This document shows positions 51,626 to 64,000 of a stretch of DNA of 64,000 nucleotides, one piece after another (the stretch's first letter is position 1; each line of letters starts with the position of its first letter). The position numbers were made by a program, and so were the translations under genes. The notes beneath the pieces are model-generated. The model had not been told where the DNA came from. It did no database searches and saw nothing but the letters and a program-made list of their open reading frames with translations. Origin of the DNA: Promerops cafer (taxonomy: Eukaryota > Chordata > Aves > Passeriformes > Nectariniidae); assembly GCA_013398275.1 (NCBI GenBank), contig VZSE01015526.1:506388-570387 (forward strand), in the 5' to 3' direction.

Positions 51626-54600
51626 GGAAGAGATTTTGACAACACACTTGACCGCAGTAGTAAAGCTCAGGGAAATCTCCAAAGTCATTAGAATCCAAAG
51701 TTATTAAGGCATCACACACCAGCAGGTGCTGTCCTGTACTCCCTGTCACCCTCCATAAAGAACTTCCCCCGCAGTGGCAAGGTTTGGCAGCACCTGCCTG
51801 TTTGCAAAGTTACTCTGTACTTAAAAGTCAAATGTTGTATGGTTAATTGCCATTTAACTAATTGGGGTTTAGCTGAGTCCCTCTATGAAATTCATCTTCA
51901 CTTTCAACTTCTGCTCATAACCAAAAGCCAGGAGACTTTTTAGTGGTTCTGGTGAAACCAGTGGCAAAATTTCTATTGACAGCAATAGGACAAGAACTTG
52001 GCCCCTGTCCTTTTGGATGAAGCCCAGCCCCACTTTATTTGACTTTTAATGTCATTTGCCTTCCTGGTTTAACCATGCATTACTTTCTAAGTCATTGACC
52101 AGTAGGACTGGGATGCTGAAGTAACTAATGAGTCAGCATGCTAAGGTACATTTGTACTCAGTAATTTTATTAAAAAGTGATATAAAAAAATGACACTAAA
52201 TGAACATTAATGTTCCTTGGAGGCACTTGGAAGTAAGGAAGTGCCAAGCTTAAAGCTGCTATGCGAAGTTAGCCCTGTGTCCAAACTTTGGTACAGTATT
52301 CAACTAAACCATAGCCTAGAATTTGCATACTATCTTTTCCACAGGACCTCTGACTGACTCATCCCAAGGGAAACCAGAAAAGTAATATGGAAAATGTTAC
52401 CCTGAATAGCTACAGACAAAGCTAAAAGAGAAAAGGAGGACTTTTGTTCTGGCTAGTGCTGAGCAGGAAATGATCACCACAGACCCAAGGCCCCATCACA
52501 TGTTCCTGTTCCCTTTCCACTACACCTAAGTACACAAGTAGGATGATCAAATGCCAAAACTTATGAGTACTCACTCCTCTCCCTCAAAAAATGTTTCTTT
52601 TCCATACTGACACTTAGATGGAGCAATTCCATACAATGAAAAGGTCCATTTAGTTTGGAACCATGGAAATGATGTATTAAGCACCATCCCCATGTCAGTC
52701 CATTGGTTTTTCAGGAGATCTGAGGTTTGGGGCCACAGGAAGACAGTGTGTCTATATGATGTTTCCTACCAAGCTGTGCAGTGTTATGGGACCTGACATC
52801 CCAGAATACCCATGGAAGCATGTGAGAGCAGAGTTCAGGTGATCCAGAGACTTGAGTCTCCCAAGTTACAGTTCTTGGCAATAATTTACATCAATGCATG
52901 GAACAAATTTAAAATTAAGTGCTCTGAAAACAAAAATGGAATTGGTCACAGTCAGGTATGTCAGTGTATTTAAATCTGAAAATGTCTACGGAAAAGCACC
53001 TGTTCCAAGAAAATCTTCACTTTTATATGAAACGGAATGAAACAAAAGCCTTTTCCTTAGAATGGAAATTCCAGATTTCATTCAGATCAATAATCACCAT
53101 TTCTCATCCAGCTGCAAGCCACACACAGTTCACCAAGTAATTGTATTACCATATTAGTGCTGTGTTTGGATAAGGATATCTGCCTTTTAAAGAAAGTCTG
53201 CTGCCAAATAGGTAAATATTTAAATGGCAACAAGAACATTTTAATTTAAGAGAATTTATACTGTTCTTCACACACATGGCCCTTGAGGGAAGAGAAAACA
53301 CAACTGAGCTATACTTGAACTAAACAGTAAAACCTTACAAAAAGACAAGGAAGTGGAGAAGATAAATTGAGATATACAAAAATCTGTCTCTTCATGGCTG
53401 GAAATTATTATATGCTGCAGACTATAGGTACTTTTATTTCTTTTATAGGGAGACGAAGAAATAAAGACTATAAAATTAATGTAGCAAACTGACAGTTTTT
53501 CTATTAAAGTAAAACAAAATTTATTTCAGTCAACTCATAATTTACCAATGGTACCGTCCACTTATGTTTGTCTTTTCCTCTATGATTTACAATGTATTTT
53601 GAAAACATTACTAAGGCCTCCCTGAACTATTTTGAGGTTCTGACATCTAAGAAATTTTTAAAGCACAGAGAAATTATCACCCAAAAATGTTCAAATTGAT
53701 TCACCAAGCTGAGAATCCTCCATCCTGTCAAAATAGGATGTTTCTTTAAAACAACAGTACTTTCTTAGAATAAAAAGATATTTTTCTTTTTCTAAAAACC
53801 TCCAAGTGACAGACATTAAGAGTCTGAACCTACCACTCCCACAATAGCCTGTCTCCTCAGTTAAAAAAATACAAATTCTTAGCACCTTAGTGGTTTCATA
53901 ACTTTTTTATTGCTCCTTCAAAACCTCAGCTACCGCCAGCTGGGAGGGTTTATTTTCTTATTCTGGTTTGGGTTACTGTCTTACTTTGTTACTTGTGATA
54001 GTAAAAAGCTTATCCACCCTTCTACAGTAAGAAAGTATGAACCATTTGAATCAACTCCTCAATTTACCCCAAAGATAATAACGCAAACTGAAATGTCCTC
54101 TCACATACTTTGCCATGTTATTGCTACATTATCACACCTTTTCCCCAGTGCTTAGCTTTCAGCTGAGATGAAGTGCACTGAGGAAACTGTCCTGCTAAGG
54201 CAGCCTGCCTTTGAGGACTTCTCTCACTGCCTGTAGCATAACTCAGACCAGCACGCAGGGCTTTGGGTGGAGCAGCTCAGCTTTGCTCCAGCACGGCCCT
54301 TCTACCTCTGTAGGGCAACTGGTGGGACAGCCACTGACACACCAGAATCCATCTGCAGTCATATATAGCTAAGAAGTGAGAACAAATAGATTGGACATTC
54401 TTAAGGTTAAAGATATTTTAGTTTCTCCTTCCAGCAACAACCTGCCAGTTGTGAAAATAAAGGTGCTGTTTGAGACAATGTAAGAGGAGGCTTTGCAATG
54501 ACTGTTTGCAAAATGAGCATGTGGAAAAAGTCCACAAATTTGGGGGGTTTTACCTCTTTACTGCCTGCCTCTATATGCCATCCACCTACCTAGCTGCTAG

Positions 54601-56616
54601 GGGTGGAGGTTCATCGTGCATGCCTTTTTATTTATTTTTTCTTTCATTCAGGCTAATAATGAGAAAACTCTCCCTCTCCTAATAACCAAGAAATATACAT
54701 CTTCTTATGCACCACTGTGCTTCTTTTAAGAGTTATGCTTGCTTAAGCTACAGATCATTAGATTTGCCATGGTTTTCATAGTTTAACTAAATAAAACGTG
54801 CAGATGCAATGACTCCACCTGGCATCTTGGGAAATGGACATCAGCAGTCACTCCAAGTTGGCTACATGAGCAATAAAGACACAGTTTGTATTGGTCCTAC
54901 ATCATCTTCTGGAGCTGCACACATCCTTAGTACAGATTGCAGCCAATTGAATGCATCCTGTGCACCTCTCTTGGAATCCCAGACAGCCTGCTGTACTAGG
55001 AGCTGAAAGCTGATGCCATGCCCTGAGAAGCCACCCCTCACACTGGAAGGTTTTTTTCAATATCCTAACACCAACAGAGAAATCCAGATCAAATTACCGA
55101 AAACAAATTTATTTCTACTCAGTTGCTTGAATGCTCAAAGGACATTGTTGTCTGGGCCCATGCTATATGACAACAACAAAAAACCCCAAATTTTTCCACA
55201 TTAGATCCAAAAGCCACTGTGCAATTGAGGTTCCCATAGCTGACAAATGCCTAAACCAATCATAGCACCTACTGCTATGACAAAGATAATTACTGCCTTT
55301 CCGTCAGTGAAGTGTGTACCCTGCTCTGTATCATATTTAAAATAATCTAATTCCAACTCATTTTCCCCCTCCAAATTGTTTCCAGCTGTACAATTCCTTT
55401 TTTCCCCCCATATTGTTTTTATTGGATATAGTGCAAGTTCGTAAAGATAGATTTTCCCATAATAAATACACAGATGTTAGAATAATAAACATACAGTCAA
55501 CCTGATATATGAATATTACTAAGCCTTAACAAACATATAACAAACAACATAAATTGATTTTAAAAAACTGAAAATGAGAACATAAAGTAGCAGAGAAAGA
55601 AATGGCAGGAGAAAATAAAGGCAAAAATAAGCTAGAAATGTACTTACTTTAGCAAACTGTCTGGATTCATTTATGGTTCCTTTTATTGACTTGCTGATAG
55701 CATTAAAGCACAACTATGGTTGTAAAGCATTCCTAGGAATGCCGACTGTCTCCATGTATTGGAAGTTTTCTGCTCACACTGAAAGCCAAGCTTTCCAAGC
55801 TGGCCAACTCATACCACACTAGACATTATTGTGCTAGATTAATCCATCTGCTTGGACCCAAATATCCATTTTTGGAGAATAATGAGCCTCTCTACTCCTC
55901 CCATTTTTGGTAGGAAGTTTTTATGAACATTTGGCATCTCGGTTAAACCATCATCATAGCCCAGAATAAAAATTACTGGATTCATATGTGGAATCCAAAT
56001 TTAATTAAGCCTATATATGGCTTGAACAAAGAATAATTTACTGGCTGACACCCCCTCAGCATGTATGATAAGATGCCAACCTCTTCTCCATGACGCCATC
56101 ACTTAGATATCTTTCATGCCCAGTTCCCATGTTTCTTCAGGCCTGCAGCTCAAACATGGGATGGAGAGGGGACTGACACTGTTACCTGTTTCCAGTACAA
56201 ACAGAGCAAGAATCGTTGCTGTTCATGAGTATCTCTCCTCCAGAAGTTGCCCCCCTCCCTTTCCCAGTCTTCCATTTGGAATTCTCCATCCTCTCCCTGG
56301 TTTATGTGTGCACACGTACAAGTGCAAGCTTGTAGAGAACGGTGACATCTGATTGTGTTTGCCAAAAGTCTTCTTCACCTGGGAGCTAATAAAATCCATG
56401 CACAGATTTTGTTTGCATCTAAAACTGTAGGGTTTTTCTCGTATCCCTCTCCTTTCTGCCTGGAGAGTGGATCAAAAGTTGAGTGAATGAGAAGAGATAG
56501 GAAACTTCTTAACATGCTCTTCTCCTAAACCTCCCCTGGCAAGCAGAGCTGTAACGTCCCTTCAGATGCATCCTTTGAATACACCAGAAAACTACACATC
56601 AAAACAAAGGGTAAGA

Positions 56617-56724
56617 CAAAATAAAATAAAAATAAAATAAAATAAAATAAAATAAAATAAAATAAAATAAAATAAAATAAAATAAAATAAAATAAAATAA
56701 AATAAAATAAAATAAAATAAAAAA
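56617..56724 (+). repeat. AAAAT pentanucleotide microsatellite
   Basis: About 21 units of AAAAT with one extra A near the left end (after two units). On the sense strand of WNT7B this is ATTTT, the canonical motif class of intronic TTTTA repeats. Confidence 0.97.
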
Positions 56725-59700
56725 GCCCCACTTCAGAACTCCTTTGGGTTTGGCCTACTTGTTAATATTTCCCTGTCAGGTGTCCAGTTTAATGATTTGC
56801 CAAATCACTGTACCAGTTACACAGCCAAATATTGCTAAATCATGCTCATTTTCCACATCATGAGTCTGAGAAAGGAGACAGGTACAGATCACATTGTGTA
56901 TCTTGACAAATATATTTTTCAAAACACCAAGTTTGAAACAACATCTCAGTTTTACTCTGGATTTAGCACTGGTAAGAGCTGCCTGTTCACAAGCACTTCA
57001 CTCTAAAGGATTCCAGTGGGAAGGGTCAATGCACAAATAATTAGCCAGAATAATCAGCTGTCAAAGAACAACAGTCAGTTTCATTCCTGTTATTGATGCA
57101 GACTTCATACTACAGAGCCTGCACTGCTTACTTTTTTGGGGTGGGGTTCTTTGCTTTCGATGCTATTAATGATCTCCAGCTTTTAGAGGCGTGGAAGTGA
57201 CAAATTTCTCTGCCCATCATTTGGGGGAATAGAGACCTACTGCTGGAGCTCTTTTGTATCAATAACATGATAGGACCAGAGGTTTTACCTATCCAGATCA
57301 GGGTCCTTGATTTCAAAATGTTAGAAGGGCAATTATCTTTCAACTGTGATTACCAGTAGTAACATTTGATATATAATTACTTTGGAAGTAGTTTTTAAAT
57401 TTCTCATTTTTAATTTTTGAATCCATTTGTTTAAGAGGCAATCTTTAAAGAGGCTTAAAGCAAGAAGAATGAGTGGAGAGTACAGAAGATTATGTGAGAA
57501 GCTGGCCTGAAAACTAGGGATGAGTGCAGGAAGGTGACAAATACAAGTATGTACAAGGACAGCATGAGTAAAGTAAGTGCAGGACTGACTTTCTTTGGGG
57601 ATGGCATGACTATGGAAGAGTTCCTAGCTATAAACATATCAAAATAAGCTATGCACACACAATGCTTGGCTAATTCATCCCTTTGTTTCATCCCATCCCA
57701 AAGGCTACAGCCTTTGTTCATGCTAGTAATTTAGATTTCTCTGTCACTTTTATCTCTGGCTGCTATAAATCTTTCACACCAAAATGAATTCCCCATCATT
57801 TCAACAACCATTATTCCATCCTCTGGACTATTTCAATTTTTTTTAATACAGATGCCATATACTGTATTGGTGATGCAGCCCTCATTCACTGAAGTACCTC
57901 TCTGAATAACTCCTCGCTGATCCATCTCAGAGCTTAGCTAATAAACTGAGGACTTCTCCTGGCACGGTAGGATCCCTGGAAATCACAAGGGAGGACACGT
58001 GTCCCTGTGTCATGTCTTCTGCCTTGGTGGTGGGTGGAAGACATGCACAGTTAGAACATAAAGGCACGTGAGAGGTGATGGTAGCAACAGATGCACATCT
58101 GTTGGAGAAACCTCATGTTGGGTGAGTCTGAGTGATGGCTTTTTGAAGGGGGAGTGTTGCATCAAAATACAAGTTAGAATAACCACACATCTGTACAGTG
58201 TAGTGGTAGAGTCTTGGCCACTGGATAAAGAGTAGGTCCTCTCCTTCTCAAGCAGCAAGAGAGCAATTAATATGTTATCACTGCTTACTTTCCCTCCCCA
58301 CCCTGAGACCTGAATAACTCACCTTCAGTGTTCATCTCCCCAGGGGGTTCTGGGCTGAAGCTTTCCTTTGGGGTGAAGTGAAAAACATGCCTGTCTTTTT
58401 TTAGTTTTAGTCCTTTCTTCAGTGTGTTCAGAAGGACCGAGTGGCTGGTTTAGTGTTTCTGTCTCAGACACAGGTGTGTTTTGTTGCACACGTGAATATT
58501 TATGCTTAGAAGTATCTCGTACTTTTAAGTAGTGGGGGTTTTAAATCTTTGTCCATTTTTTACCTTTTACCCCTTAACAGTGTAATAACACTACTTCCTA
58601 AACCCCATCTTTTTCCTAGGTACTGACCTCATCATCTCTGGGTGCTACTCCAGTAATAAAAAAATAAAGATTGGGGATTCTGGGATCCTTTATAGACCTG
58701 CATGGAACTCATCTGGCTCAGCTGGAAGGGGTCATGTAAACCTTCTGCAACTGTTAGAGTCCGTGTGGTTTCACACCCAACAAATGTCAAAGCAGAACTC
58801 AGCTGCAGCTGCCAAGTTTAATCTGTGTTTGGGTTAACCCATAAAAGAACCCACCAAATTTCACATCAGTCATTTCAGACTTGCAAGAAACCACCCAGGT
58901 TCAGTGAAGAGGTCAAGAATCTGGTAAACATTTTGGCAAATATGGCTTGAACAGTGGCTCGAGAAAACCCTGGGTTTTTCCAACTTTGTACAGTCTGACC
59001 AGCCTGACAGCTGGTCCATCCTAATGACAAATAATTTCCATTCCTTGTAGCACTTAGTTTGCATAGAAACATTGAGAATGAAAGCACAACTACAACTTGT
59101 CCTCTTTAGGCACTTGAACTGCACTCACTTGCAAAGTTTTGGAGGATGAAAGGAGTCTCTCTGGTGAAGAGGATGGTTAACCACAAGCACAGTGATGAAG
59201 ATGGTGAGGCAGCACAAGGTTCTCAGCTTGAAGAGGAGAGCAGAAGTGCTGAAAGCCTTTTCACTGGAAAGCTTTCTGATGACACCAACTCTGGTACAAC
59301 CCTCCAGAGTGGCCCTTCTCAGGCCATAAGGGATCTCACAGAAGGTGAGATAACTCACTTATCTAAGGTCAGGGCATGCTTGCAAGCTTTGGCAGATGAA
59401 AACAGAGCATGCAGAAGTACAGAATGCTTGGCAGATGTATATTTTCTGGCAGCAATGTAATCCTGGTTACCAACCAAAAGCAAACAAACATAATACCCAT
59501 CAAGGAGGACCAGACCATGCTTCTAACAGGCAAGACAAGTGACTAGATTTTTTTTCTGGTTCATTTAAATGTGAAGGTAGAAGTCAAAAGTTAGGTTAAT
59601 TCCTGAATATGATGCCTTGAGAATCTAATGTAAAGCTCACAGAATATGACAGACCCTCTGCAAATGAAGTCAATTGCCCAATGCCACAGGACTTATTCCC

Positions 59701-60880
59701 TTACAGCACTTTACAGCTGAACAACTGTGTCCTTAAAGTGCCCAGACCTCAGCCAGACTCTCATATTTGGATGTTCTTTCAAAAAATATTCAGTTCCCTT
59801 GTTGACCATTTCACAGGGGTGTCAGAAAAAAACCTGGAAGCCTTGACCACCACTAACAACCAAAGCACCATGTGAGTCAATACCTCTTTGCACAGATGAA
59901 ATTAAATGTTCTGCCTTTTTCCATACAGTCTTAATGAGATCTTATGTCTGACCACACTCAGCTGTGTTGGAAGCACAAGACTCACCCGAACCATGGAATC
60001 CAAGAGAAAGAAAAATGGGACACAAGAAGAATAGACTACAACCCCACTGAGAAGCTGGGTGGTATCACTGTGAGTGCCCTTAAGAGAGCCACACAGCACA
60101 ACATGTTATCCCATCCCAGAGCAGCAGACAGGAGAGTGGGCAGCCCTTGGGCAAGAGAGAAAAGGTCAGGAATAAGCTAAGGATACCCAGCTGGGTGATG
60201 AAGAATATAGTGACCTCAGTGCTGGAAAAAAATTTACATAATATCCCCTGTGAAAAAATATCAGACATAGGGTAAATGAAAAGGTATTGATTTAACCTCT
60301 GCCAGCTAGCAGCTTGTCCGGCCAAGGCCATGTATTATTTTCTTTGAATAAATTTCCTGCCTCAAATCATTTGCAGTATTTTCTTTGCAGTATGATAGCA
60401 ACGTTAAAATGTATCATTGCCACATATTGGAAGGCCAGTGTTGTATGCAGAGTACTTTCATCAATTATTTGGGACTCTCCCATTACTTAAGCTTCTGGGA
60501 AGTCTGCAGGAGGATTTTTCTGAGCTGCTTTTAGTTCATTTTTTATTGGCCATAATATTCACCACAGTTATCATGACAACCTGTAACAAGACAACAGTTG
60601 GAAATACTCTTTTCATGGGCTGTGACCTTGGGTGGCTACGCAGGCACTGAGGCCATTGCTGGGTCTGAAGTTGCACAGATATGAGTGACTTCATCTACAG
60701 ATCACTGGGGATTCCATGTCTCTTGCCAGTTGCTTTTCACTGAGTGGAAGCACACAGTAGTTCTGGAAGCATCGCTGTTGAGCTCTGAGGGTTATAAACC
60801 TTTGCAGGACCGTAGCAAGAAAGCTGAAAGAAAAGCCTCCCAAGCAGATCCCTACAGCACCATAGCAGAGACACCCTTAC

Positions 60881-61107
60881 CTACTCGGAGCTCTTGTCCA
60901 AAGACTGTTTTCTCTCCCAGCGCAGAGCAGTTCCACCTCCCGTAGCGAAACTGGTACTGGCACTCATTGATTCCCATTTGTGCCCCTTCCCCGATCACAA
61001 TGATGGCATCGGGGCGGCTCTGGCAGATCGCTCGCTGCCGAGGGGCCAGGCCTGGGATTTTGTTGCAGATTATATTAGCTCCTAAAGCCACCACGGATGA
61101 CAAAGCT
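60881..61107 (-). CDS. WNT7B: WNT7B exon 2 (residues 25-99)
   Basis: This exon encodes the start of the mature secreted Wnt-7b ligand, a lipid-modified glycoprotein that signals through Frizzled/LRP receptors. The 227-bp exon starts after a strong acceptor (pyrimidine-rich tract ending TTCTTCAG) and ends at a GTAAG donor. It gives 75 whole codons plus split codons at each end: upstream intron phase 2, downstream phase 1. The peptide begins ALSSVVALGANIICNKIPG and includes the Wnt signature GRWNCSALGEKTVFGQELRV. Cysteines fall at 38, 52, 73 and 84, and N83-C-S is an N-glycosylation sequon. Residue 79 is Tyr where, from memory, human WNT7B has Phe. The signal peptide and start codon belong to exon 1, which is outside the window. 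Boundaries are inferred from splice motifs and reading frame, and agree with exon 3. Confidence 0.96.
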
Positions 61108-61792
61108 CTGAAGAAAAAAGCAGAAAGACATGTTATAACCAAATTGAGGTGACCAGGTGCTGCTGTGTGGCTGGCAAGGGGCTGTGCAAAAGGGGAAGGG
61201 TTGGAGGTTAAGTTCCTGTAATTATGCCGACTTGGCACAATGTCTCTGGTCTGGTATAGCAGCCTGGAAATCTTGCAGTGATTCCTGATCTGATTTGTGC
61301 CAGAAAAAACAAAGAAATGGAATTTTGGCACTTCTGTTTCTCGTCCTACACAGAGAAATCAGCTTGTGAGATGTGGAAAGAAAGACTTATTTAAAATCAA
61401 ATAGTGATAAGCAATCATCCACAAATCTCTGAAACTCATGTCTACTTTGAATGCAGGTTCAGAATTAGTGTTTTAGTTACTGCAGCTAGTTCATCCACCC
61501 CTCATTTGAAACTGTTAAGCACAATTTAGAAAATTACTTGACACTACTAACACTCTTGCTCATTATTATGCTCAGGGTATTGAATGATTAATGAAGGTCA
61601 CCAGCATAACTGTGCTTAGATCTGGCAAATATCACAGAGAACATAGGAGTTATCCTTTATATGTGCCATCCAGACTAGAAACATTTGCAGTTCGCATTCT
61701 TCAAGTATATTTTCAGAATCCATTATGAAGTTTGCATATAACTTGCACCTGCCATATGTTTTCACTTGAGCACATTTATTTTTCATTTTTCA

Positions 61793-61840
61793 GCTCACTT
61801 TTCAACATCTTCACAGGCTCATTTTTCAACATCTTTACAG
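61793..61840 (+). repeat. 24-bp tandem duplication
   Basis: Two adjacent 24-bp units starting GCTCACTTTTCAACATC and GCTCATTTTTCAACATC, differing at two positions, in intron 1. Confidence 0.9.
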
Positions 61841-62834
61841 CCAATATTTTAAATGGCAAAATTTGGAAAAAAAATAGGACAACATGGGTGCACATTCAGT
61901 GATGCCTCTGGTCACATCTACTGCGTACCCGCCAGGCCCATGTGGAGATGCTTCAGGTGGACAAGCAGACTGACTGCCCCGTGATCCTAATTCCCACCTT
62001 GAACACCAAGCCTCAGCCTTTCATCTGAGTGTTAAAAATTTCACACTGGAAATGCTCCTTTGGGGAAATGCTGACTAAACAAAATAAAATAATTATATAA
62101 AAATGTGTCGATTTCATCACGAGGTAACTGCAAAATTACATAAATGCTGCATTTCAGTGAAATCAGAGTGCTTAATTTTGCCATTTCAATTAGATACAGT
62201 AAAGCCAGAGCAAGGAAGGTGAAATTGAGAATGCTACCCTGGCCAAAATGAAATACTGTTATTCCTGTGGAATGGAAATTCCATGATGATCCACTCTGCC
62301 TTTAATAGGTATTTTTGCATGTTTTCCAAGGTTAACAATCCATGAGAAATTCATCACTTGTGGGTTTTTATTTATGGCAATGGAGGGGAGTTCTGGATAT
62401 AGAAATAAGATATCACACAGCACGTGCATGGCCTGTTGTTCTGCCTATTAAACAGAAGTAAGAACAAAAGGTAGTTGCAGTCTGACCACTCTCAGTGCTG
62501 GAGCAGGAGTGCTCAGACCTGCAGCTTTAATTTGTGTTCCTCTGGGTGCTGAGCAACAAAGCTGGAGCATCAACTGGAACCAGAGAGTCCCTGAGATTCA
62601 TGCAGGTTTTGAGCTAAGGGTTTTTTCTGGCAAAAAGTATTTTTCCGCTTTAAAATTCAAAGGAAAAAAAATAAAAAGTGATGTCTTTAAACTAGGACTT
62701 TCCAAGAGATGTGATAATCTATAAAAAGTATTATGTTTGATATAAGGATATGATTCTCTTTACAGTGGTTTATGACCTTTACGCTATGGCTTCAAAAGCT
62801 AATGAAAATCAAAGAGGAAAGTATGAGTACTTTA

Positions 62835-62848
62835 TTTTTTTTTTTTTT
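62835..62848 (+). repeat. Poly-T run (14 T)
   Basis: T14 preceded by TTTA in intron 1. Confidence 0.9.
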
Positions 62849-64000
62849 AATCAGACACTGCAATATTGAAAAGCAAAAGTGTTATTTTCTTTGAATGGTC
62901 ATGGAGCTTTTCTCTCTCTGACTTCATCCACTTTCCACACAAAGTAGGATGGGCATTCTGAAAATATTGCAGTAAAACACAAAGGAAAGCATTTTTCCGT
63001 AATAGATGACGTGTCAAATTCAGAGACATACACTCTTTGATGATACTAAAATGCTGTGCCCCATTCTTACCCCATCCCCTCCACCTGGCTTTGCCCAGTT
63101 CCCTGGGACAGACCAGGCACCCAAGCATCCTGCAAGGCCTTCCCACCTGGTAACCCATTTCCACTGCTGCTTCAAACACTCACCCTTCCAGGAAATTCTA
63201 ACCCTGAGGAAATCTCGGGCTGACTCCTGAGACATGCACAAGGCATTCAAAATTCCATTTGATGATTGGCACATGCACAAGACACACAGTTCTGGTCTTG
63301 TAGCTGCCTGATGGTCATGGAGTTACTGAGGCTATGCCACCAACTTACTAGCAAAACTTACATCTAAAAACTGGTTTTATGTTATATAGCTTTTTAAAAA
63401 TTAAAAAACTGAAAAAAACTATGCAATAACCTCTTGACATCATTTTTTTTAAAAACTGGTGGGCTTCCACAGTTTCCACTAACCATTCTCAAGTTGGGCA
63501 GCAAAACCTTACGACTTTCAAAACAAAGGAAAGGAAGAATTGGCCACAGAATCTAAACGTATAATTTTCAGTTAAGTTGCTTCCTTCATACACATCACTG
63601 ATGTCTCATAATTAGGTCAAAGAGTATATTCTTTGGTCTCCCATTGTTTCTTGGAGCAGACCTTGGTCAAAGTATTTTAATACAGTGGGTCAGTTTATTC
63701 ATCCAGAAAATAAGCGTGATCATACCTGCTTCAGAAGGTATTGTGAGGGTGTCGTGTTATTATAATTATAATTATTGTGTGCTTGTGATATGTATTATAG
63801 CAATTAAACTGCAATTATTGGGGGTGGAAGGGGTCTTAGTTTTTCTGTTATTACTTCCAGAAACTTCCCCCTCTCTGGCCTGAACTTACCAGCATATTCC
63901 CTCAGACTTGTTTAGCCTACTTTTAAATGGTTACAGTGCCAAAAGAAATGCTGAATCATGAAACTGAGGTTTTGGAAAACTTTATTTTTATTAAAGAAAT

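Larger units (their letters stand above)
34085..60880 (-). other. WNT7B: WNT7B intron 2
   Basis: A phase-1 intron of 26,796 bp with GTAAG donor and CTCCACAG acceptor. It contains a short hAT element (35728-35926), a fossil L3/CR1 reverse transcriptase (39785-40030), poly-T/poly-A runs with the only N of the window (40078), the ATTCT pentanucleotide (42121-42220), a TAGA tetranucleotide (44181-44244), a MIR relic (48440-48549), a CR1 tail (51565-51625) and an AAAAT pentanucleotide (56617-56724). Stretches such as 36000-38700, 45000-48400, 52000-56000 and 57000-60800 show no recognisable element. Confidence 0.9.
61108..64000 (-). other. WNT7B: WNT7B intron 1 (3' part only)
   Basis: Sequence upstream of exon 2 in transcription sense, running off the window. 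It joins exon 2 in phase 2. No signal-peptide exon ending in GG before a GT donor was recognised, so exon 1 should lie beyond 64000. It contains a 24-bp tandem duplication (61793-61840), a T run (62835-62848) and AT-rich unique DNA. Confidence 0.85.

Noticed and set aside
58195..58245. tRNA-SINE head (GTAGTGGTAGAGTC)
   Set aside because: A single A-box-like word without a core or B box is not enough.
59146..59460. 104-aa hydrophilic ORF on plus strand, with an open minus-strand frame
   Set aside because: Acidic and serine-rich but not recognised as any protein or retroposed gene. It lies in WNT7B intron 2 with no poly-A tail or flanking duplications. A protein or transcript search would be needed to revive it.

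Overview
The window is vertebrate, almost certainly bird, genomic DNA. It holds most of one protein-coding gene, WNT7B, on the minus strand, inside a large amount of intronic and flanking DNA. Reasons for bird: the recognisable interspersed repeats are mostly CR1 LINE fragments, including copies ending in the degenerate ATTCTATGA-type 3' tail. There are also a few very old amniote relics (MIR-type SINEs, an L3/CR1 reverse transcriptase fossil, a short hAT element), and no Alu, B1 or L1. I cannot name the species.

Layout, in gene order (right to left): part of intron 1 (61108-64000; exon 1 with the signal peptide lies beyond the right edge); exon 2 (60881-61107); a 26.8 kb intron 2 (34085-60880); exon 3 (33813-34084); a 12.0 kb intron 3 (21779-33812); the last coding exon, exon 4 (21299-21778), ending in TAA; then 3'UTR and about 18-19 kb of 3' flanking DNA down to position 1. 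The exons join in consistent phases. They give residues 25-349 of a protein that would be 349 aa if exon 1 supplies the usual 24 residues, the human WNT7B length. All 24 conserved Wnt cysteines and the acylated serine are present. In mammals the 3' side of WNT7B faces ATXN10, so positions 1-18000 are probably that intergenic interval; I found no ATXN10 exon.

The rest is AT-rich single-copy-looking DNA with scattered repeats: CR1 pieces at 472-771, 14517-14610, 14975-15209, 22238-22297, 23294-23630, 30738-31285 and 51565-51625; an L3/CR1 reverse transcriptase fossil near 39785-40030; MIR-like SINEs near 32191-32315 and 48440-48549; a 199-bp hAT element with terminal inverted repeats and target-site duplication at 35728-35926; and microsatellites.

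The items most worth a second look are an (ATTCT)n repeat with ATCCT interruptions in WNT7B intron 2 (the motif class of the SCA10 repeat in the neighbouring human gene ATXN10), the hAT element, the internally deleted CR1, and compact motif clusters in the 3' flank that look like candidate enhancers. I saw no sign of a wholly novel genetic system.
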